From the NCBI GenBank assembly GCA_903884235.1, contig CAISEB010000023.1:97895-161894 (forward strand): a stretch of 64,000 nucleotides of DNA, read 5' to 3'. A program made the position numbers and the translations under genes. A model generated the notes under the pieces. That model did not search any database, was not told the DNA's origin, and worked only from the letters and a program-made list of their open reading frames with translations. The stretch comes from an uncultured Pseudomonadota bacterium (GTDB lineage Bacteria > Pseudomonadota > Gammaproteobacteria > Steroidobacterales > Steroidobacteraceae). How positions within the stretch are numbered: position 1 is the first letter of the stretch; the number at the start of each line of letters is the position of its first letter. Below are positions 17,830 through 26,170 of this stretch, piece after piece.

Positions 17830-19413
17830 GTGTCGATCGGTGCCCCGAGATTGCCCTGGATGAGCGCCTCCCTACTCGCACTGCTCTGCTTCGCCGCGAA
17901 CGCGGTTCAGGCCGCCGAGGCGCCGGATGGCCAGGCGCTGGTGCGGACGTATTGCAGCGGTTGCCACCTCGAGCACGATGGTGTATTCGAGCGCATCAGC
18001 TCGATTCGCAAGACGCCGGAAGGCTGGACGATGACGTTGTTCCGGATGCACAACGTCCATGGACTTGCGCTGCCGGAGGAGGCGAGCGATGCGATTACCC
18101 GCTATCTCGCGGATACGCAGGGACTTGCACCCTCCGAGACTGCGCCGTCGCGCTTTGCCCTCGAGCGTCGACCGAACGCGAAGGACCTGGACCTCGGGCC
18201 CGACCTCGCGCAGATGTGTGGTCGATGCCATTCGCTGGCCCGCGTCGCGCTGCAGCGGCGTGATGCGGATGACTGGCTGAAGCACATGCATTTCCACGTC
18301 GGCCAGTTCCCGTCGCTCGAGTACCAGGCCAGCGGTCGCGATCGCCCGTGGTGGGACATCGCGACAAAGGAACTGCCGCCGAAGCTCGGTGCACTGTTCC
18401 CGCTGCACACGCAGGCGTGGTCAGACTGGAACGGACGCACGCACCGCGAGCCAACTGGGCACTGGGTTGTCGTCGGGCACGAGCCGGGCGGTCGCGACCT
18501 GGTCGGGACTGCCGACATCGCCTCGGACGGCAAGGGCGGGTACACCGCGCGTTATCGGCTGCGGGACACCGCAGGACGTGACGTCGCCGGCGACTCGCAT
18601 GCCCTCCTGTATACCGGTTACGAGTGGCGTGGCCGCGGCGCGCTCGGTGGCGTCGCCTCGCGCGAGGTCTTCGCCCTGTCCGAGGACGGCGTACGAATGA
18701 GCGGCCGTTGGTTCGACCCCGAGCACTCGGAAGACGGTGGCGACTGGACCGCTGTGCGCGCCGATGCGCCTGCGCAAGTCGTGGCGGTCTTGCCGCGCGC
18801 GATGAAGGCCGGCGCGTCCGGCACGGTCACCATTGTCGCAACCGGTGTCGGCCCGGCGTCGTCCGTGTCGCTCGGCACTGGCGTCACCGCGAAGGTCGTT
18901 CTCGCCGACGACGGCGTGATTCAGGCCGTCGCGGAGGTGGCCGCCGATGCGACGACGGGCACGCGCACGGTTTCCGTCGGCCCGGCAGCCGGAACTGGCG
19001 CGTTCGCTGTGTACCGCAAGATCGACCAGGTCGACGTACAGCCTTCCTACGCGATCGCACGAGTCGGGGGCGGGAAGGTTCCCCCTGTGACGGCGCAGTT
19101 CGAGGCACTCGCGAGCGCTCGCGACGCCGCCGGCGTTCTCGTTCCGCTTGGGCCGGTCCCGGCCGAATGGAGCACGGCGCCGTTCGATGCCGAGGCTGCG
19201 CGTACGCACGACGAGAAATTTGGTGGTTCGCTCGATGCCGCCGGGCGCTACCATCCGGCGGGCGCGGGCCCCAACCCGGTCCGGGAATTCTCAGGCAACA
19301 ACACGGCGAACCTCAAGGTTCACGCGCGCGTTGCTGACGGTGCGAGTCGCCTCGACGGCGAGTCGCATCTGATCGTGACCGTGCAACGCTGGATCACGAC
19401 GCCGATTTACTAG
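17830..19413 (+). CDS. qhpA: Quinohemoprotein amine dehydrogenase alpha subunit (diheme)
   Basis: This 527-residue periplasmic subunit carries the two c-type hemes that take electrons from the tryptophylquinone and pass them to soluble acceptors. A signal peptide (about 1-29, cleaved near VQAAEAPDG) precedes the first heme motif Cys42-SG-Cys45-His46. The second is Cys130-GR-Cys133-His134. The remaining residues, about 180-527, form the beta-rich domains of the family; VAVLPRAMKAGASGTVTIVA begins one of them. GTG at 17830 is used as start, four bases after qhpG. Length matches known alpha subunits. Co-location with qhpD, qhpC and qhpB makes the assignment secure. Heme attachment would need the Ccm system, which is not in this window. 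Confidence 0.96.
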   Translation: MSIGAPRLPWMSASLLALLCFAANAVQAAEAPDGQALVRTYCSGCHLEHDGVFERISSIRKTPEGWTMTLFRMHNVHGLALPEEASDAITRYLADTQGLAPSETAPSRFALERRPNAKDLDLGPDLAQMCGRCHSLARVALQRRDADDWLKHMHFHVGQFPSLEYQASGRDRPWWDIATKELPPKLGALFPLHTQAWSDWNGRTHREPTGHWVVVGHEPGGRDLVGTADIASDGKGGYTARYRLRDTAGRDVAGDSHALLYTGYEWRGRGALGGVASREVFALSEDGVRMSGRWFDPEHSEDGGDWTAVRADAPAQVVAVLPRAMKAGASGTVTIVATGVGPASSVSLGTGVTAKVVLADDGVIQAVAEVAADATTGTRTVSVGPAAGTGAFAVYRKIDQVDVQPSYAIARVGGGKVPPVTAQFEALASARDAAGVLVPLGPVPAEWSTAPFDAEAARTHDEKFGGSLDAAGRYHPAGAGPNPVREFSGNNTANLKVHARVADGASRLDGESHLIVTVQRWITTPIY

Positions 19414-19426
19414 GGTTGCTGTCCGC

Positions 19427-20875
19427 ATGACTCAAATAGCCGAGCGACTCGAGTTCAATGCCTCGAACGGACACGTCGTGCGTGGCGACGGCGCGGCTTA
19501 CATGCTGCACGTCCCGACCACCGCCGTTTTCGGTGTCGACGACCTGGGTCTTGCGGTGATCGAGGCTTTCCGCGTGAGCGGCGGGCGTTCCGTCGACGAG
19601 GTCGTCGCGGAGCTCGTTGGCCGATTCCCGCCCGATCGCATCCGCGCGTTTGCCGCTGAGCTCGGCAAGCTCGAGGTGCTGCAGCGATCCGGCTCGTTGA
19701 AGCCGATCAATCCCACCAGTGCGCGGCTCACGCAGGTTCCCCTCAGTACGATCGTCCTGAACGTCAACACCGGTTGCAACCTCGCGTGCACGTACTGCTA
19801 CAAGGAGGATCTGGCGAAGCCTGCTGCAGGCAAGCGCATGGACTTCGCCACGGCGGCACGTAGCGTCGACATGCTGCTGGAGGTGGGCGCACAGCGCGAG
19901 CGGGTCAACGTCGTGTTCTTTGGGGGCGAACCGCTAACGAACGTGCCGCTGATCCGGGAGGTCGTGGGGTACGCGGAGGATGTCGTTGCCCGCGCCGGCA
20001 AGAAGGTCGACTTCTCGTTGACGACGAACGCCACGCTGCTCACTCCGGAATTGATCGACTGGTTTGACGCCCACCGCTTTGGCATCTCCGTGTCGATGGA
20101 CGGACCTCAGGCGGTCCACGACCGCAACCGCAGGACGGTCGGCGGCAAGGGCACCTACGACGTGGTCGCGCGCAAGGTCCGGATGCTGCTCGAGCGCTAT
20201 CGTTCGCGCCCGGTCGGAGCGCGCGTGACGATCGGCTCGGGGCAGGTCGACGTCGAGGCGATTCACGCCCATCTGCGAGGCGAGCTGGGGTTCCATGAGG
20301 TCGGTTATGCGCCGATGACCGGCTCCGATACTGCAGGCGAGGCATTGTCAGAGCAGGAAATGATCGATGTCCATGCGGCTTTCGAGCGGCTTGGTGAACA
20401 CTATCTTGCCGAGGCACTCGCTGGCCGCAACAACGGCTTCTCGAACATGCACCAGCTGATGACCGACCTGCACGAGGGTCGGCGCAAGTCCGTGCCCTGC
20501 GGTGGTGGGGTCGGACTCCTTGCGGTGGATGCCGGAGGCGACCTCAACCTGTGCCACCGCTTCACGGGATCGGACTTGCCGACCTTCGGGAACGTCGCCA
20601 CCGGAATCGATGTCGGTGCACTCAGCTCCTTTGTCGAAAAAGCCGTGGATCGCGAAGGCACCCACTGTGCGACCTGTCGGATCCGCAACATCTGCTCCGG
20701 CGGTTGCTACCACGAGTCCTACGCTCGCTACGGCGACCCGCATCACCGAACCTATCACTACTGCAACCTGCTCCGCCGCTGGGTGGACTTTGGCGTGCGC
20801 GTGTACGCCGAGATCCAGCGCGGGAACCCCGAATTCCTTTCACGACACCTCGAGCCGAGGAGTGCCACCGCATGA
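19427..20875 (+). CDS. qhpD: QhpD, radical SAM/SPASM thioether-forming maturase
   Basis: This 482-residue cytoplasmic enzyme uses a radical SAM cluster to join Cys sulfurs of QhpC to the side-chain carbons of Asp/Glu. The N-terminal region (1-95) is a peptide-binding-like domain. The CxxxCxxC cluster is Cys117, Cys121, Cys124 in [15 protein letters not shown], followed by the glycine-rich VVFFGGEPL motif. The C-terminal SPASM domain carries the auxiliary-cluster cysteines in SVPCGGG, LNLCHRF and the dense [18 protein letters not shown] group, with a last Cys in YHYCNLL. The stop overlaps the ATG of its substrate gene qhpC by four bases, so enzyme and substrate are translationally coupled. Function in Paracoccus is established and is transferred here by motif and context. 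Confidence 0.96.
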   Translation: MTQIAERLEFNASNGHVVRGDGAAYMLHVPTTAVFGVDDLGLAVIEAFRVSGGRSVDEVVAELVGRFPPDRIRAFAAELGKLEVLQRSGSLKPINPTSARLTQVPLSTIVLNVNTGCNLACTYCYKEDLAKPAAGKRMDFATAARSVDMLLEVGAQRERVNVVFFGGEPLTNVPLIREVVGYAEDVVARAGKKVDFSLTTNATLLTPELIDWFDAHRFGISVSMDGPQAVHDRNRRTVGGKGTYDVVARKVRMLLERYRSRPVGARVTIGSGQVDVEAIHAHLRGELGFHEVGYAPMTGSDTAGEALSEQEMIDVHAAFERLGEHYLAEALAGRNNGFSNMHQLMTDLHEGRRKSVPCGGGVGLLAVDAGGDLNLCHRFTGSDLPTFGNVATGIDVGALSSFVEKAVDREGTHCATCRIRNICSGGCYHESYARYGDPHHRTYHYCNLLRRWVDFGVRVYAEIQRGNPEFLSRHLEPRSATA

Positions 20876-21192
20876 GCGAACTGAAGCCCACCAACCGCAA
20901 GGCCGAACTGCTGCTGAAGGCGGCCGCCGAAGGGCCCATCGATGAAGTCGTCGCGATGGATACCGTCGCCGGCTGCGCGACGACGTTCGACCCGGGTTGG
21001 GAAATCGATGCATTCGGCGGCGTCGCCTCGCTGTGTCAGCCGATGGAGGCTGACCTGTATGGGTGCTCCGACCCCTGCTGGTGGCCTGCCCAGGTTCCAG
21101 ACACGATGAATACCTACCCAAACTGGTCCGACGGCAAGCCCTCGGCGCAGAACGACTGGCGCGAGCTCGACGCCGTGTTTCCGAAGAAGTGA
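20872..21192 (+). CDS. qhpC: QhpC, gamma subunit precursor with cysteine tryptophylquinone
   Basis: This 106-residue peptide becomes the catalytic gamma subunit. All crosslink residues known from the Paracoccus enzyme are present at identical spacing with an offset of 28: Cys35-Glu44 (Cys7-Glu16), Cys55-Asp61 (Cys27-Asp33), Cys69-Asp77 (Cys41-Asp49) and the cofactor pair Cys65-Trp71 (Cys37-Trp43). Asp61 would also be the catalytic base. The offset implies a 28-residue leader ([10 protein letters not shown] to about Ala28) removed by QhpE, leaving a mature chain of about 78 residues. The frame is open well upstream, but the ATG at 20872, overlapping the qhpD stop, is the natural start. The motif [16 protein letters not shown] is diagnostic of the family. 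Confidence 0.97.
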   Translation: MSELKPTNRKAELLLKAAAEGPIDEVVAMDTVAGCATTFDPGWEIDAFGGVASLCQPMEADLYGCSDPCWWPAQVPDTMNTYPNWSDGKPSAQNDWRELDAVFPKK

Positions 21193-21200
21193 GGACGACC

Positions 21201-22292
21201 ATGCACATGACGAAGTTGAGGGCGCTGGCGTTCGCGCTGTCGGCCGTTGCCGGGCTGGCGGTCGCTGCGACGGTCCGTGCTGGTGACCTCCTGGTGACCG
21301 GGGCGAAGCCCGACCGACTCTATGTGATCGATGCCGAGAAACGGGCTGTCAAATCCGAATTCCGGATTCCCGGTGCGAACGGAATCGTTGGCGCGATCAT
21401 TCCATCTCCGGATGGCAAGGTTGCCTACGTCGTCGTCAACAAGATGGAGAGCATTTCCGGGATCGACCTCAAGACCGGCAAGGAGGTGTTCCGCGCGGAC
21501 CTGTCCAAGCCCGGTGAGCGCGTCAAGAATTTCTTCGCGCTCGACGTCACGTCCGATGGAAAGGAACTGATCGTCTATGAGCTGCCGACTCTGCTGAAGC
21601 CGAGCGAGTACCAGGTCGAAGATCCGCGCTTCGCGGTGTTCAAGACCAATGCTGGGCTGCACGCGAAAGTATCGCGCAGCTTCCCGGCGCCGCGGCGCCT
21701 GCACATGATCCTGATGCGTCCGGGCGGCAAGACGTTCTACGCGATCGGCTTCGATCTGTACGAGTACGAGACGGCCACCGGCAAGCTCGTTGGTACTCAT
21801 GGCATCCAGAAGTGGCAGCTTCCGGCCCATTCGCAGCCGGACCTGCTTGCCTTCTGGCCGGTCACCGAGCCGACGGGCGTATTCACGAGTCCGGTGATCT
21901 CAGAAGCGACCGCTGGAGGCGCGGCGGCGCTCAAGACCGGCATGATGGTGCTTGACGTCCGCGCCGGCACGCTCGAATTCAACGATTTCGAGGACACCTC
22001 TGCGCTGATCTTTTCGACCGTGCTGTCGCCGGACCGCAAGTTTGCCTACGGCGTGTATTCCACGCTCACCAAGGTCGACATGGCGAGCCACACGCTTGCG
22101 AAGCGGGTGCCTGTCGACCATACGTTCTATTCGATCAATGTCGCGACGGATGGCCACGAGGTGTATATCGCCGGCGCGATGTGCGATGTCGGGTTCTACG
22201 ACCCGACCAGCCTGGAGCGGCGCGCCAACCTGAAGCTTCCTGGCTGCGGCGACCAGTCGCTTGCGAGCCTCAGGGTCATTCCTGCGCGCTGA
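21201..22292 (+). CDS. qhpB: Quinohemoprotein amine dehydrogenase beta subunit
   Basis: This 363-residue periplasmic protein is the seven-bladed beta-propeller subunit that, with the alpha subunit, encloses the gamma subunit. A signal peptide (about 1-27, ending at ATVRAGD) precedes repeated propeller strands such as KPDRLYVIDAEKRAV, IIPSPDGKVAYVVV, DRKFAYGVYSTLTKVD and GHEVYIAGAMCDVGFYD. The frame extends upstream, but ATG at 21201, eight bases after qhpC with GAGGAC before it, gives the signal peptide (ATG at 21207 is a close alternative). Length agrees with known beta subunits. It has no catalytic residues of its own that can be assigned from sequence. Confidence 0.95.
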   Translation: MHMTKLRALAFALSAVAGLAVAATVRAGDLLVTGAKPDRLYVIDAEKRAVKSEFRIPGANGIVGAIIPSPDGKVAYVVVNKMESISGIDLKTGKEVFRADLSKPGERVKNFFALDVTSDGKELIVYELPTLLKPSEYQVEDPRFAVFKTNAGLHAKVSRSFPAPRRLHMILMRPGGKTFYAIGFDLYEYETATGKLVGTHGIQKWQLPAHSQPDLLAFWPVTEPTGVFTSPVISEATAGGAAALKTGMMVLDVRAGTLEFNDFEDTSALIFSTVLSPDRKFAYGVYSTLTKVDMASHTLAKRVPVDHTFYSINVATDGHEVYIAGAMCDVGFYDPTSLERRANLKLPGCGDQSLASLRVIPAR

Positions 22293-22311
22293 CGGCGACA
22301 CCATCTACGGC

Positions 22312-23961
22312 ATGCTCCGGCCGCATCTGCGGCCGGAATTGCCGGTTCTGGCGGGTACCCTGCTGCTCGGGTTGCTGGTCGCGGCACTGTCTGCCGCGCA
22401 GCCGCTCCTGACTCGCATGCTGATCGACGACGGGCTCCTCGGCCGTCACTACGAGCGCATCGTCTACGCCTGTGTAGGCATGCTCGCGCTGGCCTTTGCC
22501 GGCACGCTACTCGGCGGCTGGCATCGGGCCATTTACGTTCGCGCATCAGGGCGCGTTCTGTTCTCCCTTCGCGTCCGGATCTATTCGCACCTCCAGCACG
22601 TGTCGCCCCGGCGGCTCGCCAGCATCCCAACCGGCGACCTCGTGACTCGCCTCGACGGTGACGTCGCTGAAGTACAGCGGTTCGGCACCGACTCGGCGGC
22701 CGCACTCATCGGTAGCGTTCTGTCCCTGCTCGTCGTCGGCGCGGTCATGCTGCGCCTCTCCGGGCGCCTGTCGCTGCTCGTGTTCGGGCTCATGCCGCTG
22801 CAGCTGCTCGTCCGGCATCTGGCGCGGCGGCGGATTGAAACTGCGACGCGAGGGGTGCGCGAGGCCGCCAGCGGGATCAGCGCGTTTTTGATCGAGACGC
22901 TGGCCGGAGCCCGGGCGGTGCAGGGTGCGGCGGCTGCGGAAATTGAGGCCTCGCGCCTCTCGCGCCTCGGCGAGTCATATCTCACGCGAGTGGTTCGCTC
23001 GCAGCTCGTGGGCTACGCAACCAGCGCCAGTGCCTCGCTGCTTGGCAGCATCTCGACTTCGGCAGTTTTCCTGCTGGGAGGGTGGTACGTTCTCGCCGGC
23101 GAGCTCAGCCTAGGCACGCTCGTTGCCTATGTGGCGTACTTGGGGCGCAGCGCAGGGTCTGCCTCCTCCATTGTCGGCCTCTATACGGGCTACCAGCGCG
23201 CAAGGGTGAGCCTGGTGCGGGTCGGGGATTTGCTCGACTTACCGGTGGTGCGCGAAGAGCTGGATGGCGCTCCGATCCCCGATGACGCGCGAGGCGATCT
23301 CCTGCTACAGAGCGTGACGGTGCGGCTCAGCCGTGAGCAGCGCGACGTCCTCCAGGCGGTGGACCTGGTGATTCCGGCGGGAACCAAGGTCGTCCTCGGA
23401 GGTGCCTCAGGCGCCGGCAAGTCCACCTTTGCAGACTTATTGCGACGGTTCATCGATGCCGATACGGGCACGGTGATGCTGGATGGGCAGCCGCTCCCCA
23501 GCTACCGGCTGGCCGACGTACGACGCCGCATCGCCGTCGTCGAGCACTCGCCGGTGCTATTCCGCGCCTCCATTCTCGACAACCTGCGGTATGGCTTCCC
23601 GGATTGCGACGAGAAGGCGGTGCGCGAAGTGGCTTGCGATGCGGGAATTGATGAATTCATCCAGTCATTACCAGAGGGTTATGCGACCCAGATTGGCGAG
23701 GGCGGGGCCGATCTCTCTACGGGGCAGCGCCAGCGCATCGCACTCGCCCGGGCGCTGCTCGCTAGGCCGCTCGTGGTAATCCTCGACGAAGCGACGAGCG
23801 GACTGGACGCGCCGACCGCGCGCTCGATACAACGGGCGGTGGACATCGGATTCGCGAGCCGGACACGCATCGTCATTACCCATCGGACGGCCGACGTCGA
23901 GGGCGCGGACATGCGTCTCGAGCTCGATGACGGTCGCCTGACGCATGTAGTGGCGGACTGA
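22312..23961 (+). CDS. qhpF: QhpF, ABC exporter of the amine dehydrogenase maturation set
   Basis: This 549-residue half-transporter has an N-terminal six-helix membrane domain (about 1-310) fused to an ATPase domain with Walker A GGASGAGKST, signature LSTGQRQRIALARAL and Walker B LVVILDEATSGLD. In Paracoccus it is needed to export the crosslinked QhpC to the periplasm. The start is uncertain. ATG at 22312 gives a conventional N-terminus 19 bases after qhpB, whereas TTG at 22261 would overlap qhpB by 32 bases; neither has a strong ribosome site. It ends four bases before qhpE. Membership in the qhp set is by position, and the type I exporter class is clear from sequence. Confidence 0.9.
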   Translation: MLRPHLRPELPVLAGTLLLGLLVAALSAAQPLLTRMLIDDGLLGRHYERIVYACVGMLALAFAGTLLGGWHRAIYVRASGRVLFSLRVRIYSHLQHVSPRRLASIPTGDLVTRLDGDVAEVQRFGTDSAAALIGSVLSLLVVGAVMLRLSGRLSLLVFGLMPLQLLVRHLARRRIETATRGVREAASGISAFLIETLAGARAVQGAAAAEIEASRLSRLGESYLTRVVRSQLVGYATSASASLLGSISTSAVFLLGGWYVLAGELSLGTLVAYVAYLGRSAGSASSIVGLYTGYQRARVSLVRVGDLLDLPVVREELDGAPIPDDARGDLLLQSVTVRLSREQRDVLQAVDLVIPAGTKVVLGGASGAGKSTFADLLRRFIDADTGTVMLDGQPLPSYRLADVRRRIAVVEHSPVLFRASILDNLRYGFPDCDEKAVREVACDAGIDEFIQSLPEGYATQIGEGGADLSTGQRQRIALARALLARPLVVILDEATSGLDAPTARSIQRAVDIGFASRTRIVITHRTADVEGADMRLELDDGRLTHVVAD

Positions 23962-23965
23962 GGCC

Positions 23966-24616
23966 ATGCGTTGGCGGATCGGTCTCGTCGACAGCTGCGG
24001 CGCAGGTCCCAGTGGCTTGGCCGCAGCGCGCTTCGTGAGGAAGGGTGAGTGCGTGAAAATGGCGGACGTGCAGCCGGATGCGTCCGGGCATGGTAGTCGG
24101 ATCGCACGGGTCATCGCCGATGGGCGCGATGACGTTGCGTTCTCCTTTGCGCAGGTGCTCGACGCGTCCGGGCGTACGTCAGCGGATTGCGTGGCTGCCG
24201 GCATCGACTGGTGCATCGGCCAACCCGTCGATCTAATCCATCTCAGCCTGGGCCTGGTGGCCGATCGCCCGGTGCTCCGGAGCGCAATCGAGCGTGCCGT
24301 CGCAGCGGGATGCGTCGTCGTCGCCTCGGTGCCCGCCCGCGGGTCAGTGCCATACCCGGCGGCCTATCCGGGCGTGATCCGCGCCACCGGTGATGCGCGC
24401 TGTTCGGTCGGCCAGCTCTCACGACTATCCACCGAAACGTTCGGAGGCTGCCCTGCCGGCCCGGAAGGTACCGGTGGTGGTGCAAGCATTGGTGCCGCAA
24501 ACGTGACACGAGAACTGACCTGCGCGACGCCGCCCTGTGACCACGGCGGCGCCATCGAGGCGCTGTCCCGGCGCGCGGCTTGGACCGGGCCTGAGCGTCG
24601 CCGCGCGGATCCGTAG
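23966..24616 (+). CDS. qhpE: QhpE, subtilisin-like leader protease
   Basis: This 216-residue protein is a compact subtilisin-like serine protease without signal peptide. The triad is probably Asp9 (IGLVDSCG), His42 (DASGHGSRIA) and Ser174 (GGGASIGAA). In Paracoccus, QhpE removes the 28-residue leader of QhpC inside the cell before export, which fits the 28-residue leader deduced for the QhpC encoded here. A Cys follows the Asp motif at residue 11 and there is no propeptide. The last 25 residues are Arg-rich and not conserved-looking. It is the last gene of the qhp run, followed by a short hairpin and a convergent gene. Confidence 0.92.
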   Translation: MRWRIGLVDSCGAGPSGLAAARFVRKGECVKMADVQPDASGHGSRIARVIADGRDDVAFSFAQVLDASGRTSADCVAAGIDWCIGQPVDLIHLSLGLVADRPVLRSAIERAVAAGCVVVASVPARGSVPYPAAYPGVIRATGDARCSVGQLSRLSTETFGGCPAGPEGTGGGASIGAANVTRELTCATPPCDHGGAIEALSRRAAWTGPERRRADP

Positions 24617-24624
24617 GGATCCGC
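24605..24624 (+). terminator. Perfect hairpin at the end of the qhp operon
   Basis: An 8-bp perfect stem, GCGGATCC with its complement, closes the loop GTAG. It spans the qhpE stop codon (TAG at 24614-24616). The place suits transcript end formation or 3'-end protection, but there is no T-run, so a terminator role is only inferred. Confidence 0.4.
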
Positions 24625-24770
24625 ATCCCGAGACGAATCGATGGACGGTCCGGCCCGTGCTGAGGACCTCAGTGGCGGCGTCAGGACCCGCCGCTCGCTG
24701 TCGGCCCCCGGCGAGATGGGAGGCCAGCTGCGATCCAACGAGCGCCGAATCTGGCCCACGATGTGCTTCG

Positions 24771-25823
24771 CTAGTGCGGTGCGGCCACGAGTACCGTGAA
24801 CGTGCCGGGCTTCAGCTCCGGACGTGGCTTCGGGTGTTCCGGGGTTGCTGCAGGCGTCGCCCCGAACTCCGATGTGACGAGGTACACGCGGCGCGTCGCC
24901 GGGTCGTATGCCATCGTCCTCGCGCCAAGCTGCGTTGCAAGAGATTGCAGCACCTTGTAGTGCCCGCCGGCGTCTCGTCCCACGATGGTCAGTGTTCCAT
25001 CACGGTTGGAACTGAACGCGAGCCCCGTCGCCGGATCGACTGCGGCGGCGTCGGGCCCTAGGCCGATCGCAACTTTCGCGACTTGGCGTCCGGTGCGCGC
25101 GTCGGTGATCGCCATGACCTTGTGGTCACACACCGAGAAGAGGTGCTGCTGCGCCGAGTCCAAAGCAAGCCCACTCGGACTGTCGCAGCCTGGTGTCGTC
25201 CAGACATCCGTCACTTTCAGGGCCTTCATGTCGATGCGCACAATCTGGCCAGGTTCCGACTCGATGTTGAGGAATACATGTCCGGCGCCGTCGTCAGCGC
25301 CGAACTCCGGCGTCCCAGGCACTTTCAGGGTGGTGACGGGGGCGAGGGTCTTGGCATCGAACACGCTGATGTCATGGCTGTGGCCATTGAACGTGAGCAA
25401 CTGCCGGGACGCTGCTACGTAGAGAATGGTGTCCGGATCGTCCCCCGTGATCGGCACCGTGCGGATCGCTGCCAGCGTCTCGAGGTCGAACTCAGTGATG
25501 GAGTTCCCCTTGCCGTTGCTCGTGTAGCCGCGCTTGAGGTCCTGGGCCAGCGCGACGCCATGGACACCGTGAGTCTCGGGGATGTGTCCGACGATCGTGC
25601 CGGTCTTGACGTCGAGGACATCAACCCGCTCCGCACGCGTTATGAAGAGGCGATTGCCGGCCGCATCGAACGTCAGGTAGTCCCAGCCACCGGCGCCGCC
25701 CACATTCCATCGTGCGACGATCGAGTAGTCGGCTTCGACCGCCGCCGAGGCGAGCGCCGACGATGCGGCGCCAAGCGTAAGCACGGAGACCAGAAGTGCG
25801 AGAACGCAGCGGGAGAAATGCAT
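24771..25823 (-). CDS. Secreted YncE/YVTN-type beta-propeller protein
   Basis: This 350-residue protein is predicted to be a periplasmic or secreted seven-bladed beta-propeller. A signal peptide (about 1-27, VLTLGAASSALASAAVEA) is followed by repeated blades such as GWDYLTFDAAGNRLFITR, KRGYTSNGKGNSITEFDL and GLALDSAQQHLFSVCD. YncE-type proteins bind ligands or nucleic acids, and many have no known activity. The frame is open about 100 codons upstream, but the ATG at 25823 opens the signal peptide and is chosen. It is convergent with qhpE and divergent from the TonB receptor at 26171 across a 347-bp gap. It is not QhpB, having no sequence likeness beyond the fold. Function unknown; co-occurrence with a TonB receptor suggests a ligand-handling role. 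Confidence 0.82.
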   Translation of the reverse strand: MHFSRCVLALLVSVLTLGAASSALASAAVEADYSIVARWNVGGAGGWDYLTFDAAGNRLFITRAERVDVLDVKTGTIVGHIPETHGVHGVALAQDLKRGYTSNGKGNSITEFDLETLAAIRTVPITGDDPDTILYVAASRQLLTFNGHSHDISVFDAKTLAPVTTLKVPGTPEFGADDGAGHVFLNIESEPGQIVRIDMKALKVTDVWTTPGCDSPSGLALDSAQQHLFSVCDHKVMAITDARTGRQVAKVAIGLGPDAAAVDPATGLAFSSNRDGTLTIVGRDAGGHYKVLQSLATQLGARTMAYDPATRRVYLVTSEFGATPAATPEHPKPRPELKPGTFTVLVAAPH

Positions 25824-26170
25824 GAGGGATGGCCTGCAAAATCGGCGCGATGTGCCGGACGCAGGAGTGTACCGATCGGCTCTGGGTGGCGTGCAACCCG
25901 TTTTTCCGTTTGCACGCCGATGCGTCGGCGTAGACGGCTTCGTGACGGTTTCGCGACGAATTCTGTGAAGTATTGAAAAGCCGCGGCGGCCATTCGCTGC
26001 GGGTCGACGCGGCGAGCTCGGCAAGCCGGCACTTAGCGCTGTTGTAACGGCGCCGCAATGAATGCCTGTCACATTTCGCGCCCTCGACGCGTGGCGAATC
26101 GGCGTCGTCCATTCCTGGTCGCGCTGCAACGGGCTCGGTGCGGTGCAGTCCCAAACTCCGGAGATCCTTC
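25824..26170. promoter_or_regulatory. 347-bp divergent intergenic region
   Basis: This region separates the divergent beta-propeller and TonB receptor genes and must carry both promoters. It is less GC-rich than its flanks in the stretch around 25940-25980. I see no convincing coding frame, no strong hairpin and no clear regulator palindrome. Confidence 0.5.

Noticed and set aside
24771..25823. A second QhpB-like subunit of amine dehydrogenase
   Set aside because: It shares only the beta-propeller fold, is on the opposite strand outside the operon, and lacks the QhpB sequence pattern. It is better called a YncE-type protein.
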